13,213 nucleotides of DNA from DATKSS01 sp049582065 (lineage in GTDB: Bacteria; Chloroflexota; Dormibacteria; Dormibacterales; Dormibacteraceae), in assembly GCA_049582065.1 (NCBI GenBank), contig JBAUTF010000231.1, forward strand, positions 1 through 13,213, given 5' to 3'. Both the position numbers and the translations under genes were made by a program. Below the pieces are notes generated by a model. The model saw only the letters and a list, made by a program, of their open reading frames with translations. It did not search any database and had not been told where the DNA came from. Below, piece after piece: positions 6,512 through 12,976 of this stretch. Numbering within the stretch: position 1 is the stretch's first letter; each line of letters starts with the position of its first letter.

Positions 6512-7005
6512 CGGTCAAAGAAGGCTGGAAGGGCCGCTTCTACGAGGACTTCGAGGTCGCCGAAGTCTACGAGCACCCGCTCGGACGGACGATCACCACC
6601 GCAGACAACATCTGGTTCACGCTGCTCACCCAGAACACTGCGCCGCTGCATTTCGACCATCACTACGCGAGCCAGACGGAATTCAAGAGGCCGCTCGTCA
6701 ACAGCTGCCTCACGCTGTCTCTGGTCACCGGCCAGAGCGTCTCCGACGTCTCCCAGAACGTGATGGCGAACCTCGGTTGGGACGAAGTGCGCTTGCCGCA
6801 TCCGGTGTTCGAAGGCGACACCGTGTACTCGAGCTCGGAGGTGCTCGAAAAGCGCGCCTCCAAGTCCCGCCCCAATGTCGGGGTCGTCACGGTTCGCACC
6901 ACGGGTTTCAACCAGGATGGGGTGGAGGTCATCTCGTTCCGGCGCACGCTGCTCGTCTACCGGCGCGGCAAGGCGCCGGCGATCGCCAGGCTGAAGAAGG
7001 TGTAG
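6508..7005 (+). CDS. MaoC-family hot-dog hydratase (mesaconyl/itaconyl-CoA hydratase-like)
   Basis: 165 residues, single hot-dog domain. The core reads FTLLTQNTAPLHFDHHYASQ (37-56), then RPLVNS, LVTGQSVSDVSQN, NLGWDEVRLPHPVFEGDTVY and TTGFNQDGVEVISFRRTLLV. This is the subgroup found beside acyl-CoA dehydrogenase and CitE-like lyase genes in actinobacteria (for example the mycobacterial Rv2498c-Rv2500c and Streptomyces ethylmalonyl-CoA regions), where mesaconyl-CoA or related enoyl-CoA hydration is proposed. His48 matches the catalytic His of R-hydratases, but the usual catalytic Asp position (GDxNPxH) is Asn43 here. Translation is coupled to the CoA transferase by a 4-nt ATGA overlap. Likely reaction: hydration of mesaconyl-C4-CoA to citramalyl-CoA, or of mesaconyl-C1-CoA to beta-methylmalyl-CoA. 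Family is certain, substrate inferred. Confidence 0.85.
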   Translation: MTVKEGWKGRFYEDFEVAEVYEHPLGRTITTADNIWFTLLTQNTAPLHFDHHYASQTEFKRPLVNSCLTLSLVTGQSVSDVSQNVMANLGWDEVRLPHPVFEGDTVYSSSEVLEKRASKSRPNVGVVTVRTTGFNQDGVEVISFRRTLLVYRRGKAPAIARLKKV

Positions 7006-7011
7006 CCAGAG

Positions 7012-8169
7012 TTGGACTTCGAGCTTTCAGAGCAGCAGACCGCGTTTCGAGACTTGATGCGCGAGTTCGCGCGCCGCAGCATCGCCCCCGTTGCGCGTGA
7101 ATCGGAGCTTGCCGGGCGCTACCCGACCGAGATCGTCGACGAGATGAAGACCATGGGCCTGTTCGGGATGCTGGTCCCTGAGGAATATGGCGGGATCGGC
7201 ATCGACGCGGTCTCGTACGCGCTCGTGTTCGAGGAGATCTCGAAGGCGTGGATGGGCGTGGCCGGGATCCTGGGCTCGCATTCGCTCGCCACCTGGATGG
7301 TCGCGAGGCATGGCACCGAAGAGCAGCGGCGCCGCTGGCTGCCCGACTGGGCGAGCGGCAAACGCCGCTCCGGGATCGCGCTCACCGAGCCCGGCGCGGG
7401 CAGCGACCTGCAGGGCATCTCGACGATCGCGCGCCGCGACGGCGACGTTTACATCGTCAACGGCGCCAAGACCTGGATCACCAACGCGCGCCACGCCGAT
7501 CCGCTGCCCGTTCTCGTCAAGACAGACCCGGACGCGCTGCCCCGCTACAAGGGGATGACCGTCCTGATGGTCGAGCAGGGTACGCCCGGTTTCACGATCG
7601 GCAAGGACCTCGGCAAGCTCGGTTACAAAGGCCCCGAATCTTCTGAGGTGTACTTCAACGACTGCGCCGTCCCTGTCGAGAACATGCTTGGAGGCAAGGA
7701 AGGGCAGGGGCTGCAGCAGGCGCTCTCGGCCCTGGAGTTCGGCCGAGTCAACATCGCCGGGCGCGCGGTCGGCGTCGCGCAGGCGTGCCTTGACCATTCG
7801 CTCGACTACGCGCGCGAACGCCACGCGTTCGGCCGTCCCATCGCCGAGTTCCAGGCGATCCAGCTCAAGCTCGCCGACATGGCGACGGAGGTGCAGGCCG
7901 CACGCCTGTTGACCTGGTGGGCCGCCGCCGCCCTGGACGCGGGCCGCCGCGCCGACATGGAGACTGGCATGGCCAAGCTCTACGCGTCTGAGATCTGCAT
8001 CAAGGCCGCGCTGGAGTCGATGCGGATCCATGGCGGCTACGGGTATTCGACCGAGTACGAGATCGAGCGCTTCTACCGAGACGCCCCGTTGATGGCGATC
8101 GGCGAAGGCACCAATGACATCCTTCGGACCGTGATCGCACGGCAGCTGGTGCGCGGACAGGGTGGCTGA
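7012..8169 (+). CDS. Acyl-CoA dehydrogenase (FadE/short-branched type)
   Basis: 385 residues, the standard single-chain length. It is an FAD enzyme that oxidises an acyl-CoA to the 2-enoyl-CoA and passes electrons to ETF. Visible motifs are DFELSEQQTAFRDLMREFAR at the N-terminus, FGMLVPEEYGGIG (51-63), the FAD/substrate signature ALTEPGAGSD (123-132), WITNARHAD, the RHAFGRPIAEFQAIQ segment (270-284), and RIHGGYGYSTEYEIERFYRD followed by EGTND with catalytic Glu365. The Glu in the EGT position excludes an isovaleryl-CoA-dehydrogenase-type active site. It lacks the N-terminal extension of Rhodobacter methylsuccinyl-CoA dehydrogenase, though the context makes methylsuccinyl-CoA a reasonable substrate; branched short-chain acyl-CoAs are alternatives. 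The start is a TTG 6 nt after the hydratase stop. The 3' end overlaps the lyase gene by 8 nt. Confidence 0.93.
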   Translation: MDFELSEQQTAFRDLMREFARRSIAPVARESELAGRYPTEIVDEMKTMGLFGMLVPEEYGGIGIDAVSYALVFEEISKAWMGVAGILGSHSLATWMVARHGTEEQRRRWLPDWASGKRRSGIALTEPGAGSDLQGISTIARRDGDVYIVNGAKTWITNARHADPLPVLVKTDPDALPRYKGMTVLMVEQGTPGFTIGKDLGKLGYKGPESSEVYFNDCAVPVENMLGGKEGQGLQQALSALEFGRVNIAGRAVGVAQACLDHSLDYARERHAFGRPIAEFQAIQLKLADMATEVQAARLLTWWAAAALDAGRRADMETGMAKLYASEICIKAALESMRIHGGYGYSTEYEIERFYRDAPLMAIGEGTNDILRTVIARQLVRGQGG

Positions 8170-8965
8170 ACCCAATCGTCGAGTCCGGAGCTGGCTCTTC
8201 GCGCCCGGCCATGATTCCAAGCTGCTGACCAAGGTGTTCGACTGCGGCGCGGACGAGGTGCTCCTCGACCTGGAGGATGCCGTCCCCCCGCAGAAGAAGG
8301 CGAGAGCCCGCCAGATGGTCGCGGAGATCGCGGCCGTCAAGCGTTGCTGGGTGCGTGTCAACCGCCCGTCGACCGACGAATGCGCCATCGACCTCGCCGT
8401 GCTGGAGGGCAAGGTCGCGGGTTTTCGCCTCCCCAAGGTCGAATCGGCGGCCGACGTTGCATGGGTGGCCTCGCGCGCCCCTGGCATGCGTCTTGACTGC
8501 TCCATCGAGTCGGCGAGAGGGGTCCTGAACGCCTACGAGATCGCGAGCGCGCCCGGCTGCGCATTGCTTTCTTACGGGGGCATCGACCTCGCATCGGACC
8601 TCGGAATCGGATGGGGCGAGGCCGACCTCGGCTACGCAAAGTCCGCGATCGCGGTCGCCGCGCGCGCGGCCGGCAAGCCGCCGCCGAGCGATGGCATCCA
8701 TCCGCGCCTGAACGACGACGAAGGCCTTCGGCGCGAGTGCGAGGCCGCCCGGACGCTTGGCTTCTTCGGCAAGTCGGCCATCCACCCGCGCCAGGTGCCG
8801 GTCATCAACGAGGCCTTCACCCCGACGCAAGCCGAGCTTGCCTGGGCCGAAAGGGTGCTGGCGGCGTTCGAGGCGTCCGGCGGGGCCGCGACAAGGCTGG
8901 ATGACGGCGAGTTCGTCGACCTGCCTGTGGCCGAGCGAGCCCGCCGCCTCAAGGGCCTTCGGTAA
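8162..8965 (+). CDS. HpcH/HpaI-family CoA lyase (CitE-like; citramalyl/methylmalyl-CoA lyase candidate)
   Basis: 267 residues, TIM-barrel lyase of the CitE/malyl-CoA lyase family. Motifs: SWLFAPGHD (10-18), VLLDLEDAVPPQKKARAR (33-50), WVRVN with Arg65, FRLPKVES (88-95), SIESARG with metal ligand Glu116, GGIDLASDLG with metal ligand Asp142, and SAIHPRQVPVINEAF with His208. Known relatives split malyl-CoA, beta-methylmalyl-CoA, citramalyl-CoA or other beta-hydroxyacyl-CoAs; mycobacterial CitE-like Rv2498c lies in an equivalent ACD-MaoC neighbourhood. It is shorter than Chloroflexus Mcl and matches the CitE-like subgroup better. GTG 8162 overlaps the dehydrogenase stop by 8 nt, tying it into the operon as the last gene. 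The expected products are acetyl-CoA plus pyruvate (from citramalyl-CoA), or glyoxylate plus propionyl-CoA. Confidence 0.88.
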   Translation: MAEPNRRVRSWLFAPGHDSKLLTKVFDCGADEVLLDLEDAVPPQKKARARQMVAEIAAVKRCWVRVNRPSTDECAIDLAVLEGKVAGFRLPKVESAADVAWVASRAPGMRLDCSIESARGVLNAYEIASAPGCALLSYGGIDLASDLGIGWGEADLGYAKSAIAVAARAAGKPPPSDGIHPRLNDDEGLRRECEAARTLGFFGKSAIHPRQVPVINEAFTPTQAELAWAERVLAAFEASGGAATRLDDGEFVDLPVAERARRLKGLR

Positions 8966-9007
8966 CCTGGCTTTCGATTGCCCATCGGGCTCCCGCGACC
9001 GTGATAT

Positions 9008-9013
9008 AGGTGA
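9008..9013 (+). promoter_or_regulatory. Ribosome binding site for the DUF6457 gene
   Basis: AGGTGA lies 3 nt before ATG 9017, with the AGGTG core 4 nt away. The preceding GTGATATAGG is AT-rich for this genome and may include a -10 element. The 51-bp gap from the lyase stop leaves room for an independent promoter. Confidence 0.4.
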
Positions 9014-9016
9014 CAT

Positions 9017-9310
9017 ATGAATGAATTCTTCGAACACCTCGGTGGACACTGGGTGGTGGCGGCAGGGCGCCGCGACGCCACGATCGCAGCCCCTACCCTC
9101 GATTCGACGGTGGCGCTTGAGCTCCTAGAGCTGGCTCGCGTCGCCGCTCACACGCACGAGCGCAGGTTCGCCCCGCTGTCGTGCTACCTGGCCGGCGTCG
9201 CCGCGGAGCGCTTGAGATCGGCCAAGCCGGGCACGGACGATGCCGCGATCGCCGGGTTCATCGAGGAGGTCCGCCATGCCCTGGAGGCTGAAGCCCCCCC
9301 GGCCGGCTAG
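9017..9310 (+). CDS. Small DUF6457-like protein, possible molybdenum-cofactor/FDH accessory
   Basis: 97 residues, soluble, mostly helical, with no signal peptide or membrane helix. The central stretch LELARVAAHTHERRFAPLS (35-53) followed by CYLAGVAAERL resembles the DUF6457 pattern LLDLARDAAHxVxRPAAPLTTFLxGxAAG. In actinobacteria that domain is often fused to or adjacent to MobA-type molybdenum cofactor guanylyltransferases and FdhD. Here it faces a formate dehydrogenase operon, which fits that association. The biochemical role is unknown. ATG 9017 has a good ribosome site. Its TAG stop and the Mrp gene's TAG stop share the same CTAG tetranucleotide at 9307-9310. The family assignment is from recalled pattern similarity and is moderate. 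Confidence 0.65.
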   Translation: MNEFFEHLGGHWVVAAGRRDATIAAPTLDSTVALELLELARVAAHTHERRFAPLSCYLAGVAAERLRSAKPGTDDAAIAGFIEEVRHALEAEAPPAG

Positions 9311-10401
9311 CGCACGTTTATGACCGGCAGCTGTCGAAAGCTCTGGACCGCGATGCGCGCCGCGATCGCCGAGGCGACCTTGTCGAGCGCCTGCGCGCCG
9401 GCCGTCTCGGGCCTGGAGGCGACCACCGGCGCGCCGCTGTCGGCCTCCTCGCGGATCGCTTTGTCGAGAGGGATGGCGCCGAGGTAGGGGACACCAAGGC
9501 GCTGGGCGGCGCGCTCGGCTTTGCCGTGGTCGAAGATGTGGTGCTCTTCGTTGCACCGACTGCAGACAAACCAGCTCATGTTCTCGATCAGCCCCAGAGG
9601 TGGCACATTGAGGCCGCGGAACATCTGCAGCGCTTTGACCGCGATCCTAAGCGCGGCCTCCTGCGGGGTGCAGACGATGGCCACCCCGGTCAGGGGCACG
9701 GACTGGGCGAGGGTGAGCGAGGCGTCGCCGGTCCCCGGTGGAAGGTCCACGACCAGGTAGTCGAGCTCGCCCCAGTGCACGTCCGTGAGCATCTGCTCGA
9801 TCGCGCGCGACACCATCGGGCCGCGCCACACCATCGCTTTGTCCGCGCCGGCGAGCAGGCCGATAGACATGAACTTCAGCCCGTAGGCCTCCAGCGGCAT
9901 GAGCTTCTGGTCGAGCACCTTCGGCTGGTCGTTGACTCCGAGCATCGCCGGCACGGAGGGGCCGTAGATGTCTGCGTCCAGGAGACCGACGCTCGCGCCC
10001 GACCGGCGCAGCGAAGCCGCGAGGTTGACCGCCACCGTCGACTTGCCGACCCCACCTTTGCCGGATCCAACCGCGATCGCATGCTTCACGCCGGGGATGA
10101 CCTGCCCGGGCGAGCGGCCGCCGAACGCCGCGCGGACGTTGGCGGTCATCTTGAGGTCGACGGCGGTCACGCCGGGCAGGCCGCCGACCAGCTCGCGGGC
10201 GATCGCCTGGAAGCGGTCCCGTACCGGGCACGCGGGAGTGGTGAGCTCGAACACGAAGCTGACCCGGCCGGAATCGGTGACGACCAGGTCCTTGATCATG
10301 CCCAGGCTCACGACGTCGCGGCCTAGGTCGGGGTCCTGGATCGCGGACAGCGCCGCCAGCACCTGGTCGGTGCTCGGGGTGGGGTTCGCGCTACTGGGCA
10401 C
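9307..10401 (-). CDS. mrp: Mrp/ApbC (NBP35-family) Fe-S cluster carrier ATPase
   Basis: 364 residues, typical of bacterial Mrp. An N-terminal MIP18/DUF59 domain (about 10-90; TTPACPVRD contains Cys58) is followed by a deviant Walker A P-loop NTPase: GSGKGGVGKST (112-122), LLDADIYGPS (140-149), VWRGPMVS, and YLVVDLPPGTGDASLTLAQ (215-233). The Cys280-x-x-Cys283 pair in ENMSWFVCSRCNEEHHIFDH binds the bridging 4Fe-4S cluster between two subunits. The protein delivers Fe-S clusters to apo-enzymes in the cytosol. ATG 10401 overlaps the end of the NrfD gene by 11 nt, making it the last gene of the formate dehydrogenase operon. A role in loading the many clusters of that enzyme is a natural inference, although Mrp may also serve the whole cell. 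The C-terminal end converges on the DUF6457 gene. Confidence 0.95.
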   Translation of the reverse strand: MPSSANPTPSTDQVLAALSAIQDPDLGRDVVSLGMIKDLVVTDSGRVSFVFELTTPACPVRDRFQAIARELVGGLPGVTAVDLKMTANVRAAFGGRSPGQVIPGVKHAIAVGSGKGGVGKSTVAVNLAASLRRSGASVGLLDADIYGPSVPAMLGVNDQPKVLDQKLMPLEAYGLKFMSIGLLAGADKAMVWRGPMVSRAIEQMLTDVHWGELDYLVVDLPPGTGDASLTLAQSVPLTGVAIVCTPQEAALRIAVKALQMFRGLNVPPLGLIENMSWFVCSRCNEEHHIFDHGKAERAAQRLGVPYLGAIPLDKAIREEADSGAPVVASRPETAGAQALDKVASAIAARIAVQSFRQLPVINVR

Positions 10402-11311
10402 TGAAGATCACAGCCGCCCTCACTGCCAGCACCGCCAGCAGGACCAGGATGGAGACCACCGTCGCCTCCATCGCCACCGGGGCCACGGCAGCGGACTCTC
10501 CGCTCGCGTGCAGGCGCACGGGACGCCGGACGCCAAGCATCGAAGCGCCGATCCCGACCAGGGCGAGGATCCAGAGCGGCAGCCACGGAAGGGTCCGACC
10601 GGCCGAGCCGGCGATGGTCACGGTCGCAAAGAACGCCACCAGCAGCACGAGCTCGAGGATCGCGAAATAACCGTCCGCCAGCCGCAGCCGCTCGAGGCTG
10701 AACGACGCATCCGGCCTGTAGCGCACGAGCAGCGTGATCAGCGCCGCCGCGCCGCTGAGCCCTGATGCGAGGAACAGGCCGCCCAGGGCCCACGTGTCGC
10801 TCCACACGGGCTGGTTGCTGACGCTCAGCAGCACCCCGGTGTAGGAAAGGATGAACAGCGCGACGATCGAGCCCACGATGTTGAAGGCTCGTCCCAGGCC
10901 GGCTCCCAGCAGGCCGTGCGCGCGCCCCTGGCGATCCCTGGCCCACGTGTCGAGAGCCGACACCGCGACGAAGAATCCAAACACGAGCAGCGCCCAGACG
11001 CCGACCGACATCGGCGACCAGTATTTGAAGTTCAAGGCGGTTTGACCCGGCGTGGTGTCGACGAGCATGTGCCAGAACCTCGACCAGCCGGCCCCGAGGT
11101 CGGCGGTCAGCAGGATCGGGCAGATCACGGTCGCCGGTAGGGCGATGTAGTAGCCGAGCCTTGCCGCGGGCTCGTCCCGCGGATCCCCGGCCACGCGCAG
11201 GATCGTCGCCAGGAGGTAGGCGCCTCCTGCCAGGCCGGCGAAGAAGAAGTAGAACAGGATGTACCAGAGCCACTGCGGCGCTCGGACGAAGTGCTCGGCC
11301 AGCAGGATCAT
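10391..11311 (-). CDS. nrfD: NrfD/PsrC-type membrane subunit of formate dehydrogenase
   Basis: 306 residues with about eight hydrophobic helices, including WYILFYFFFAGLAGGAYLL near the N-terminus, YYIALPATVICPILLTADLG, FNIVGSIVALFILSYTG, and a last helix near the C-terminus. It belongs to the NrfD/PsrC family of quinone-interacting, haem-free membrane anchors. In this operon it replaces the cytochrome b gamma subunit used by E. coli FdnI, taking electrons from the Fe-S subunit and reducing or oxidising quinone in the membrane. ATG 11311 overlaps the Fe-S subunit stop by 4 nt, and the 3' end overlaps mrp by 11 nt, so the set is tightly coupled. The sequence fits formate-dehydrogenase-linked NrfD better than Nrf nitrite reductase because of its neighbours; no pentahaem cytochrome gene is seen. 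Confidence 0.92.
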   Translation of the reverse strand: MILLAEHFVRAPQWLWYILFYFFFAGLAGGAYLLATILRVAGDPRDEPAARLGYYIALPATVICPILLTADLGAGWSRFWHMLVDTTPGQTALNFKYWSPMSVGVWALLVFGFFVAVSALDTWARDRQGRAHGLLGAGLGRAFNIVGSIVALFILSYTGVLLSVSNQPVWSDTWALGGLFLASGLSGAAALITLLVRYRPDASFSLERLRLADGYFAILELVLLVAFFATVTIAGSAGRTLPWLPLWILALVGIGASMLGVRRPVRLHASGESAAVAPVAMEATVVSILVLLAVLAVRAAVIFSAQ

Positions 11312-12108
11312 GCCGCCCCCCTCCGCCGGAAGGCGACCAGGCCCGCAACCACCGCGACCACGCCCGTGACGAGCGCGCCGAGGTAGCCGCCGATGTTGTT
11401 GCGGCTGGGCAGGACGGCGTTGTCCTGGTTCGGCAGACCGTATGCCTCAGGCTTGTCCATCAGCAAAAAGAAGGCGTTCAACCCGCCGTACACCTTGTCG
11501 TCGCGCCCGTAGAGCTGCGCCTGGGTCACGCCCTGGGTGTGCAGCGCCTCCAGCCTGACGTCGGCGGCCTTCTGCAAGTCGCCAAGCGGTCCGAACTGGA
11601 TCGACTGCGTGGGGCACGCCTGCGCGCACGCCGGCTGCTTGCCCGCCTGGAGGCGGTCATAGCAGAGCGTGCATTTGTGCGCGGTGCCCGTCTGCTGGTT
11701 CATGCCGATCACGCTGTAAGGACATGCCGCGATGCAGTTGCGGCAGCCGTTGCACACGTCCTGCTGGATGAAGACGGTGTCGAACTCGGTGCGGATGATC
11801 GCGCCTGTCGGGCAGACCTCCATGCAGCTCGCGTGCTTGCAGTGCTTGCAGACGTCTGACATCAACAGCCAGGCGGTCCCGTTGCCAGAGGTGGTGGACT
11901 GGTCGGGCACCTGGTCGAGCATCTTCACGTGGCGCCAGTTCTGGGCGTCGAGCTGACCGGTGTTGTCAAAGCTGTCCAGGAAGCTCGGGGGGTTGCCCTC
12001 CAGCTGGTTCCACTCTTTGCACGCGACCTCGCAGGCCTTGCAGCCGATGCAGATGCTGGTGTCGGTGAAGAACCCGTACGACTCGCCGGCTTTGATCGGA
12101 GCCGTCAT
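11308..12108 (-). CDS. fdhB: Four-cluster 4Fe-4S electron-transfer subunit of formate dehydrogenase
   Basis: 266 residues of the DMSO reductase/FDH beta-subunit family. Sixteen cysteines form four cluster-binding sets: CIGCKACEVAC (Cys20-30), CKHCKHASCMEVCP (Cys87-99), CNGCRNCIAACPY (Cys119-129), and CTLC with CAQACP (Cys146-165). A C-terminal hydrophobic segment (about 240-260, GGYLGALVTGVVAVVAGLVA) ending in RRRGAA would anchor it to the membrane, as in E. coli FdnH. There is no signal peptide; such subunits cross the membrane with a Tat-targeted catalytic partner. It relays electrons from the molybdopterin subunit to the NrfD anchor. ATG 12108 lies 1 nt after the fdhE stop and the stop overlaps nrfD by 4 nt. 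Identity as an FDH subunit rests on the flanking catalytic subunit and FdhE. Confidence 0.94.
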   Translation of the reverse strand: MTAPIKAGESYGFFTDTSICIGCKACEVACKEWNQLEGNPPSFLDSFDNTGQLDAQNWRHVKMLDQVPDQSTTSGNGTAWLLMSDVCKHCKHASCMEVCPTGAIIRTEFDTVFIQQDVCNGCRNCIAACPYSVIGMNQQTGTAHKCTLCYDRLQAGKQPACAQACPTQSIQFGPLGDLQKAADVRLEALHTQGVTQAQLYGRDDKVYGGLNAFFLLMDKPEAYGLPNQDNAVLPSRNNIGGYLGALVTGVVAVVAGLVAFRRRGAA

Positions 12109-12109
12109 C

Positions 12110-12976
12110 TCAGAACCCCACCAGGTTGGTCGTAATCTTGGTGAAGCCCCGCTCGCGTGCGTACAGGTCGAGCGGAATCGCGGCCATCTCGTCCACGACC
12201 GGAACGGCCCCAGGGTCGGTCGCCAGGTCGATGCTCAGCAGGTAGTGCCGGCACGACTCGCAGGCTTCGATTCTCATGTGGGGGAACACCACGACGTGGT
12301 GTCCGTTGGTCGAGGGCGTGGGCAGCCCTCTGACCACGCTGCCGCGCTCTCCCGAGGCGGTGCCTTCCTCGCTGTAGATGGGCAGCTTCGCGGTGGAGTC
12401 CTCTCCGCACCCGGCACAGGTCATGCGCGCGTAGCCCCAGCTCGTGCTGCAGCGCGCGCACAGCAGGTACCGCGAACCGGTGGCCAGGTCTTCGCCGGCC
12501 GGCGCGAAGTAGCCGAGCTGGGGCGCCCCGCCGCACTGCGGGCAGTGCCGTTCGTCTCGCGTCCCGGCGCAGGCGGATTTGGATTCGGGGCCGAGCGCTT
12601 CCAGGATCGGGCCCAGCGAGGCCCTCGCGAGGAACTGGTCGACCGCCGGCTGTTCTTCTCCACGCATCCACCGCTCGATGATCGAAAGCGGTGGCTCGCT
12701 TTCGAGTCGCTCGATCAAGGCGCCACGCATCCGCTCGGGCCCTGCGGCCATGCTGATATCGAGCACGCTCGGCACGACGATCTCCGCCGCGTAGGCGGCC
12801 AGCCGATCCACCGGCGGCGAATCTGACTGCGCGTCCGCGAAGGCCTTCTGCTGCACCGGCAGCAGCGCGCCGTAGAAGTCGAGCACCTCGCGCGCGAAGG
12901 GCTGGCGCGCCCGAAGCTCCGCCACGCGCCGCTCTCGTTCGGTCCAGGGATCGGCCGCGGTCGCGACGGCGCCCAT
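12110..12976 (-). CDS. fdhE: FdhE, formate dehydrogenase maturation factor
   Basis: 288 residues, close to the usual FdhE size. FdhE is a cytosolic iron-binding rubredoxin-like protein that interacts with formate dehydrogenase catalytic subunits and is needed for their activity. Visible: an N-terminal helical region; HCPQCGGAPQLGYF (zinc-ribbon/rubredoxin Cys pair 1); YLLCARCSTSWGYARMTCAG with CAGCGE (pairs 2 and 3); and ACESCRHYLLSIDL (pair 4). The conserved C-terminus reads VVDEMAAIPLDLYARERGF then TKITTNLVGF. Four CxxC pairs are intact. ATG 12976 shares one base with the stop codon of the catalytic-subunit gene, and the gene ends 1 nt before the Fe-S subunit. Placement between the catalytic and Fe-S subunits makes co-expression strict. 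Identification is confident. Confidence 0.95.
   Translation of the reverse strand: MGAVATAADPWTERERRVAELRARQPFAREVLDFYGALLPVQQKAFADAQSDSPPVDRLAAYAAEIVVPSVLDISMAAGPERMRGALIERLESEPPLSIIERWMRGEEQPAVDQFLARASLGPILEALGPESKSACAGTRDERHCPQCGGAPQLGYFAPAGEDLATGSRYLLCARCSTSWGYARMTCAGCGEDSTAKLPIYSEEGTASGERGSVVRGLPTPSTNGHHVVVFPHMRIEACESCRHYLLSIDLATDPGAVPVVDEMAAIPLDLYARERGFTKITTNLVGF

Noticed and set aside
7012..8169. Assignment of the dehydrogenase as isovaleryl-CoA dehydrogenase
   Set aside because: The catalytic Glu is in the EGTND position (Glu365), and the Glu expected at the isovaleryl-specific site is absent (LEFGR instead of LDLER).
7027..8505. Long antisense open frame (492 codons) on the minus strand
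   Set aside because: It lies opposite the acyl-CoA dehydrogenase and lyase genes, whose motifs are unmistakable. The antisense translation has no domain and is a product of high GC.
8000..9049. Antisense open frame of 349 codons on the minus strand
   Set aside because: It covers the CitE-like lyase in reverse and shows no recognisable motif or hydrophobic pattern.
10323..11348. Minus-strand frame of 341 codons across nrfD
   Set aside because: A shadow frame; nrfD in another frame has eight clear membrane helices and coupled overlaps at both ends.
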